Shown here: positions 23,962 through 27,178 of the stretch, in pieces
Layout: every line of letters starts with the position of its first letter
How positions within the stretch are numbered: position 1 is the first letter of the stretch
From: Planctomycetales bacterium
Lineage (GTDB): Bacteria > Planctomycetota > Phycisphaerae > SM23-33
Length of the DNA: 27,178 nt
Direction: 5' to 3'
Assembly: GCA_030592655.1 (NCBI GenBank)
Contig: JAUVIQ010000012.1
Coordinates: forward strand, 1 to 27,178
Notes under the pieces: model-generated
The model's input: the letters and a program-made list of their open reading frames with translations, nothing else
Databases searched by the model: none
What the model was told of the DNA's origin: nothing
Program-made: the position numbers and the translations under genes

Positions 23962-24186
23962 ATGAGCAAAGACCTAAGAGAAGCGATCGGCTGCGCTCTC
24001 CGGACAGAGAGGGTAAGACTCGGGATCTCGCAAGAAGAGATGGGCGAGCGTGCCGGGGTTGATCGATCGTACATCAGCATTCTTGAGCGCGGTCTCAAGA
24101 GCCCGACGATTGACACTCTTGAGAGGATTTGTTCTGCACTTGGCACGTTGCCTGAGCACGTCATCCAGAAGGCGCGGAGACAATAA
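23962..24186 (+). CDS. Controller (C) protein of the restriction-modification system
   Basis: The 74-residue protein is a single XRE-type helix-turn-helix domain: LRTERVRLGISQEEMGERAG, then VDRSYISILERG and TLERICSALG. Its length and the RSYISxxERG recognition region match C proteins such as those of the AhdI and Esp1396I systems. These dimers first activate, then repress, their own promoter and the endonuclease gene, delaying cutting until the DNA is methylated. The endonuclease ORF starts one base after its stop, and a C-box-like palindrome lies just upstream, both as expected. Confidence 0.8.
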   Translation: MSKDLREAIGCALRTERVRLGISQEEMGERAGVDRSYISILERGLKSPTIDTLERICSALGTLPEHVIQKARRQ

Positions 24187-24187
24187 A

Positions 24188-25171
24188 ATGGGCAAGCAAA
24201 AACTCCCACGCCTTCCCAATCTTTTGGATCGCAAACTCTACAAGACAGGGCAAACGCGTGGGGCCGATGATGATGTCATTTACCAGAACAGAGTGAGCCG
24301 TTCCAGCACAGTTCTGATTCGCTACGCGTGTTGGGACATGTGTGCTACACCCCAAGATGGGACATCGGAGTATGAGAACGGTTTTATCGTCCTGATTTCC
24401 CCTGCTGAGTACTTCGGCAACCCGAATATTGTCGATGAGCTCCAAGCAAAGCAATTGGAACTCGGTTTGAACACACTTGTATTCTATGAGACCCGGGACC
24501 AGTGGCTCGCGAATAATCCTGGTGATCTTAACTGGAGGGCCGCAAGAAAGCGAACTCCGCCTCTTGGTGGTCGGTATGTTGCCCGTATACCCGCAACTAC
24601 AGCATTGGACAAGGGTCAGAAGATCATTCGAGGTTTCGACACGACCAGGATGAAGGGCGCTGGCATTCGTGTATATGAGTATGCCAGCGCTACAACCACC
24701 ATGAACTGTCGCCTGCAGTTAGAGGCTCTGTTCTGGTTGTGCCCCGACTCTGATAAGGTGGTCATCACCAATGGAATTACCGCTGCAACTGCGGCCACTC
24801 GTAAAGCGGCGATCCTCGAGAAGTGCACAGATTTAGGGTTGCTGGACACTACGCAGCTGACCCAATCTCGTGTACTGAATACTCGGGGCAGGACTATCTG
24901 TCCGTTCTGTCTCGAAGAACTATCCAGTCAAGGGTTCTTCAATCGCATGGCACAAGCCAAAGGGCGTGAAGTTCCTGACATAACCGTCACCGAGCTAAAT
25001 CTTTTCCATATCGAGGAATTGCGAGTTGGTGTTCTGAACCATCGGCCCTACAACGTCGGATGGGGACATCATCACTGCAATGTTGTTGTTAGAGATTCTG
25101 GAATCCATCAAACTCTAGAATGGATGCGTAAGGTACTGAAACGCAACAAAGAAGAAAGGGGTTCCCTTTAG
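24188..25171 (+). CDS. BstXI-like type II restriction endonuclease with HNH-like centre
   Basis: ATG 24188 directly follows the controller stop and has GGAGA upstream; the longer frame from 24050 only overlaps the controller gene. The 327-residue protein begins MGKQKLPRLPNLLDRKLYKT, then GQTRGADDDVIYQNRV and YENGFIVLISPAEYF. I associate this order with the BstXI family (recognition CCANNNNNNTGG). The C-terminal part has an HNH/treble-clef look: CPFC (C238, C241), FHIEEL (H274), N289, and GHHHCN (H294-C297, N298). The cut specificity of this copy is inferred from the family only. It overlaps the methyltransferase stop by four bases, tail to tail. Confidence 0.65.
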   Translation: MGKQKLPRLPNLLDRKLYKTGQTRGADDDVIYQNRVSRSSTVLIRYACWDMCATPQDGTSEYENGFIVLISPAEYFGNPNIVDELQAKQLELGLNTLVFYETRDQWLANNPGDLNWRAARKRTPPLGGRYVARIPATTALDKGQKIIRGFDTTRMKGAGIRVYEYASATTTMNCRLQLEALFWLCPDSDKVVITNGITAATAATRKAAILEKCTDLGLLDTTQLTQSRVLNTRGRTICPFCLEELSSQGFFNRMAQAKGREVPDITVTELNLFHIEELRVGVLNHRPYNVGWGHHHCNVVVRDSGIHQTLEWMRKVLKRNKEERGSL

Positions 25172-26265
25172 AACATGGCCAGTTGGGGAGATTTCTTCCT
25201 CCTGATCTTCTGCAGCTCAGTCGCTTTTCCGGGTTCCTGCTGAATGCGGCTTTGGTGCTCACAGGCATCCAGAACGCTAGAAGCGATCTTGGCGGCCCAA
25301 GCCGGCTCAATCTCAATCGTCACTGCGCGCCGGCCCAGTTTCAAGGCCGCCAGTGCGGTGCTGCCACTTCCGCCAAAGCAGTCAAGCACAATGTCGCCGG
25401 GATATGTAGTGGCCGCGATGGCATGTTCGAGCATGGCAGCCGGCTTCTCCGCAGGATGTTTGCCTTTATATGGACGAACGGATGGGAAGGTCCACACGTC
25501 TGTGAATTCTTTTGAGGCGTCCACGGCAAAAACGCGAATCGCATCCTCATAAGGCAGCATTGATTCGACTTTTCCAGTTCCAATTAGCACCTCGCTCATC
25601 CGTTCGTACTGCTCGCGGCTCGGGGTATTGCGCCCAGCTTCCCAATTGGACACTGCTCCACCATGGTTGACTTTTCCGTGTGCACCTATCATCGCGGTCA
25701 ATTGGTGCATCATCAAGCCGGACTTCTTCCTGGCCTCACGCAAAAGATGGGCGAAGGGCGACCGATGAAGGTTCCCCTGCATGGCCGGCTCAGCAAATAG
25801 TAAGCGTTCCGAATGTGGATACCACTGCCGTAGAGCCTCCTTCTTCATCTTGCCCTTCCAACCATCGAAACCGGGGTCGTTTGGTTTTGTCCAAACTATA
25901 CGGGAAAGGATGTTGAACTTCTCGGAGAACAGTACTTCAAGCCGAGCTACCATCGAGGAATCACAAAAGCAGAAAAGAGACCCGTTAGGTCGCAGGACTC
26001 TTCGCCATTCTGTTGCATATTCTGCCATCCATTTAAGATAATGCTGGTCTTCAGCAAAAGCCGTATCACCGTAGATATTTCGCTTCTTCGTAACATGGTA
26101 GGGAGGATCGGTCAAAATCAACGATACGGAGTGTGTCGGAAACCTGCGGAGCAGAGCAAGGGAATCAGCTCGGGCAACAAGAGCACAGGAAACGGCTAGG
26201 ACTAATTCCGGCTCAATAGATGCTTTGATGCGTCTAAAATCTTGTTCCTTCAAACTCATAGTCAT
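25168..26265 (-). CDS. DNA methyltransferase of the BstXI-like system (DPPY type, beta class)
   Basis: ATG 26265 (MTMSLKEQDF) gives 365 residues; ATG 26259 is equally possible, and neither has a clear ribosome binding site. The catalytic motif DPPY (53-56) precedes the AdoMet motif DCFGGSGST (295-303), the order of the beta class of amino methyltransferases. HPAEKP (270-275) lies just before. DPPY points to N6-adenine methylation more than N4-cytosine. Between them, residues about 172-225 hold an XRE-like helix-turn-helix (LLREARKKSGLMM, SNWEAGRNTPS), probably part of target recognition. The enzyme would protect the host from the endonuclease encoded tail to tail with it. Its start region overlaps a C-box-like sequence. 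Confidence 0.8.
   Translation of the reverse strand: MTMSLKEQDFRRIKASIEPELVLAVSCALVARADSLALLRRFPTHSVSLILTDPPYHVTKKRNIYGDTAFAEDQHYLKWMAEYATEWRRVLRPNGSLFCFCDSSMVARLEVLFSEKFNILSRIVWTKPNDPGFDGWKGKMKKEALRQWYPHSERLLFAEPAMQGNLHRSPFAHLLREARKKSGLMMHQLTAMIGAHGKVNHGGAVSNWEAGRNTPSREQYERMSEVLIGTGKVESMLPYEDAIRVFAVDASKEFTDVWTFPSVRPYKGKHPAEKPAAMLEHAIAATTYPGDIVLDCFGGSGSTALAALKLGRRAVTIEIEPAWAAKIASSVLDACEHQSRIQQEPGKATELQKIRRKKSPQLAMF
26253..26263 (-). promoter_or_regulatory. C-box-like sequence over the methyltransferase start
   Basis: AACTCATAGTC on the plus strand differs by one base from GACTCATAGTC, the half-site pattern of controller proteins. It overlaps the codons after the methyltransferase start. It could let the controller repress the methyltransferase, but an 11-base match can occur by chance in coding sequence. 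Confidence 0.25.
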
Positions 26266-26323
26266 CAACCATACTCGATGGTTGCCGCCATCTTGGTCGG
26301 CACGTTTTCGATCTCTTTCTCGC

Positions 26324-26377
26324 CTAGGCTACCTCATTCCCCGTGAAATTATAACCATTCCCTAGTGTTAGCTTCAT
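26324..26377 (-). CDS. Possible 17-codon leader peptide with perfect ribosome binding site
   Basis: ATG 26377 follows AGGAGG by seven bases, the best ribosome binding site in this region, but the frame (MKLTLGNGYNFTGNEVA) ends after 17 codons, 56 bases before the methyltransferase start. It may be a leader, or the broken 5' end of a lost gene. It overlaps the tail of the methyltransferase-stub frame. No known peptide is recognised. Confidence 0.25.
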   Translation of the reverse strand: MKLTLGNGYNFTGNEVA

Positions 26378-26525
26378 GGAAATTCCTCCTGCAAGAGTCC
26401 GCCACCCGTGTCTGGTCGAGCATGACCTTGACGTAGCGTGTATCGACCAGGCTTGACGGTTTTCCCGGCGACACATTTTTTGAACGCATGTTCTTTACCG
26501 TTTTCTTGGCGGGTTTTCGTGGCAT
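26349..26525 (-). pseudogene. N-terminal stub of a DNA methyltransferase gene, internally deleted
   Basis: From ATG 26525 the minus strand reads MPRKPAKKTVKNMRSKN, then GKPSSLVDTR followed directly by YVKVMLDQ (to 26412) and an unrelated tail. Methyltransferases I know of this type begin with MPRK-like basic sequence and SLVDTR, then carry a DPPF block, and only then HYVKVMLDQIFG. Here the DPPF block is missing, so the stub has lost about 80 codons internally and everything after YVKVMLDQ. Strand and order fit the C-terminal stub at 23771-23910 as the other end of the same gene. Identification is from recalled motif order. Confidence 0.45.
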
Positions 26526-26561
26526 GACCATAGGTTACGGAAAACATTCATATTCCACAAG

Positions 26562-26672
26562 CCCCCGGCATTGCCGGGGGATATATTTCCCACATTATCC
26601 CCCCCGCACTGCCGAGGGATATATTTCCCACATTATCCCCCCGCCCACATTATCCCCCCGCATTGCGGGGGG
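26562..26672. repeat. Degenerate tandem array of about 39-bp units with GC hairpins
   Basis: Unit one (26562-26600) and unit two (26601-26638) each hold a CCCCC-rich hairpin followed by the identical 20-mer ATATATTTCCCACATTATCC. A shortened unit (26639-26655) keeps CCCACATTATCC, and a final hairpin CCCCCCGCA-T-TGCGGGGGG (26654-26672) closes the array. Frames crossing it are repeat translations, not genes. Confidence 0.8.
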
Positions 26673-26736
26673 CTTCCCCGTGGAAACGACCCGGAAACAA
26701 CTGGTACAGTTTTTGGGGGGCAGACCAAGTTTTCGA

Positions 26737-26776
26737 TTTTACGTTCACGTTTGCGCGCGCAAACGTGAACGTAAAA
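26737..26776. repeat. Perfect 40-bp palindrome
   Basis: TTTTACGTTCACGTTTGCGC is followed immediately by its own reverse complement, with no spacer. Complementarity continues outward with one extra A (CGATTTT against AAAAATCG). It could form a cruciform or, in RNA, a very stable hairpin. Confidence 0.9.
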
Positions 26777-26846
26777 ATCGGGGGAAACGAAAAAACCAAA
26801 AAAAACTTTTCCCATAGCCGCCAAGGACTTACGACGACACAAAACT

Positions 26847-26886
26847 TTTTGCGTTCGCGTTTGCGCGCGCAAACGTGAACGCAAAA
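26847..26886. repeat. Second 40-bp palindrome of the same family
   Basis: TTTTGCGTTCGCGTTTGCGC and the following 20 bases are reverse complements except for one pair. The right arm and centre match the palindrome 110 bases upstream closely, with T/A replaced by G/C near the ends in a compensated way. That pattern suggests the pairing itself is maintained. Confidence 0.85.
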
Positions 26887-27057
26887 GTTAATATAGAGAA
26901 CTAGAAGATAGGTCGTAGGGCATAGGGCATAGGGACCCGGCTTCGTCCCCAGGGGACTACGCCGTGGCAAGCCCGGGAAAAACAGATGAACCAATCAACG
27001 GAAAGACAGAGAAGAACCGGAATACCGAAAACAGGCGGCTGTTCGCCGTCCCAAGGG

Positions 27058-27132
27058 GGGACTTGGGACTTGGGTTTAGGGACTTGGGAAAAACAGAAAA
27101 ACCGACTACGCCCACGGACTGCGATCCGTGGG
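27058..27132. repeat. Short tandem repeats and a terminal hairpin; rest of 26887-27178 without a gene
   Basis: GGGACTT recurs three to four times between 27058 and 27088. GGGAAAAACAGA occurs twice (about 26976 and 27086), and GGGCATA is repeated near 26918. CCCACGGA (27111-27118) and TCCGTGGG (27125-27132) form an 8-bp hairpin. A frame from ATG 26986 stays open to the window edge but is built from these repeats. A start at 27139 (MTKKHPEKAWRNG) with a more natural composition may begin a gene to the right. Confidence 0.5.
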
Positions 27133-27178
27133 TCTGTTATGACGAAAAAACATCCCGAAAAAGCATGGCGAAACGGCA

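Noticed and set aside
23747..23965. A 72-codon plus-strand frame before the controller gene
   Set aside because: It is antisense to the methyltransferase stub and runs through the operator region.
24050..24187. Longer start for the endonuclease gene
   Set aside because: The extra codons overlap the controller gene in another frame; the ATG at 24188 has its own ribosome binding site and the family-like N terminus.
26562..26672. CRISPR array
   Set aside because: Only two full units, with no variable spacers and no cas genes.
26488..26994. Several frames of 65-114 codons on both strands
   Set aside because: They are translations of the hairpin array and the two palindromes; the same short peptides appear on both strands.

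Overview
The window most likely comes from a planctomycete, probably a Phycisphaerae-type bacterium. The clues are a DUF1580-type protein at the left edge (a family known mainly from Planctomycetota), a Ser/Gln/Pro/Thr-rich C-terminal tail of the SQPTTQPAS type, a DUF4159/terpenoid-cyclase-fold protein, and unusual intracellular and secreted glycan-degrading enzymes. This placement is inference from protein style; there is no rRNA here. The window alternates between housekeeping or catabolic DNA and mobile or defence DNA.

Bases 1-4514 are an accessory island. A truncated DUF1580 gene (minus) faces away from an AAA ATPase/subtilisin-like protease pair of the IetA/IetS type (known as a plasmid-stability toxin-antitoxin pair and as a phage-defence system). 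The pair is followed by the frameshifted C-terminal stub of a tyrosine recombinase, which abuts the 3' stub of an outer-membrane porin gene, so this looks like a scar of integration or deletion. A 165-bp element with long inverted repeats (4555-4722) follows.

Bases 4768-8605 hold a putative glycosidase with a beta-galactosidase-trimerisation-like domain, a tRNA-His(GTG) gene, and a minus-strand three-gene cassette: a TIGR04255 family protein, a small putative antitoxin and a PIN-domain toxin.

Bases 8712-22056 are a carbohydrate region built around a divergent promoter region near 12.75-12.95 kb. Leftward runs a probable operon: a small membrane peptide, a TauE/SafE permease, a CstA-family transporter and a sugar-phosphate isomerase/epimerase-like TIM barrel. 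Rightward run two tandem family-20 glycosidases, then a second promoter, a secreted heparinase II/III-like lyase and a secreted DUF4159 protein. Together they suggest breakdown of an amino-sugar-containing, perhaps sulfated, polysaccharide and handling of its products.

Bases 22107-26531 are a second defence/mobile stretch. It has a truncated DinD gene with duplicated palindromes, a coiled-coil membrane protein of unknown function, and a complete BstXI-like type II restriction-modification cassette: controller protein, endonuclease with an HNH-like centre, and a convergent N6-adenine/N4-cytosine-type methyltransferase. On both sides of the cassette lie stubs of what looks like one other DNA methyltransferase gene, in the order and orientation expected if the cassette landed in, or replaced, its middle. 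This is the most striking structural observation in the window.

Bases 26540-27178 carry no convincing gene but are dense with repeats: a degenerate 39-bp tandem array with GC hairpins, two 40-bp near-identical palindromes, and short tandem repeats.
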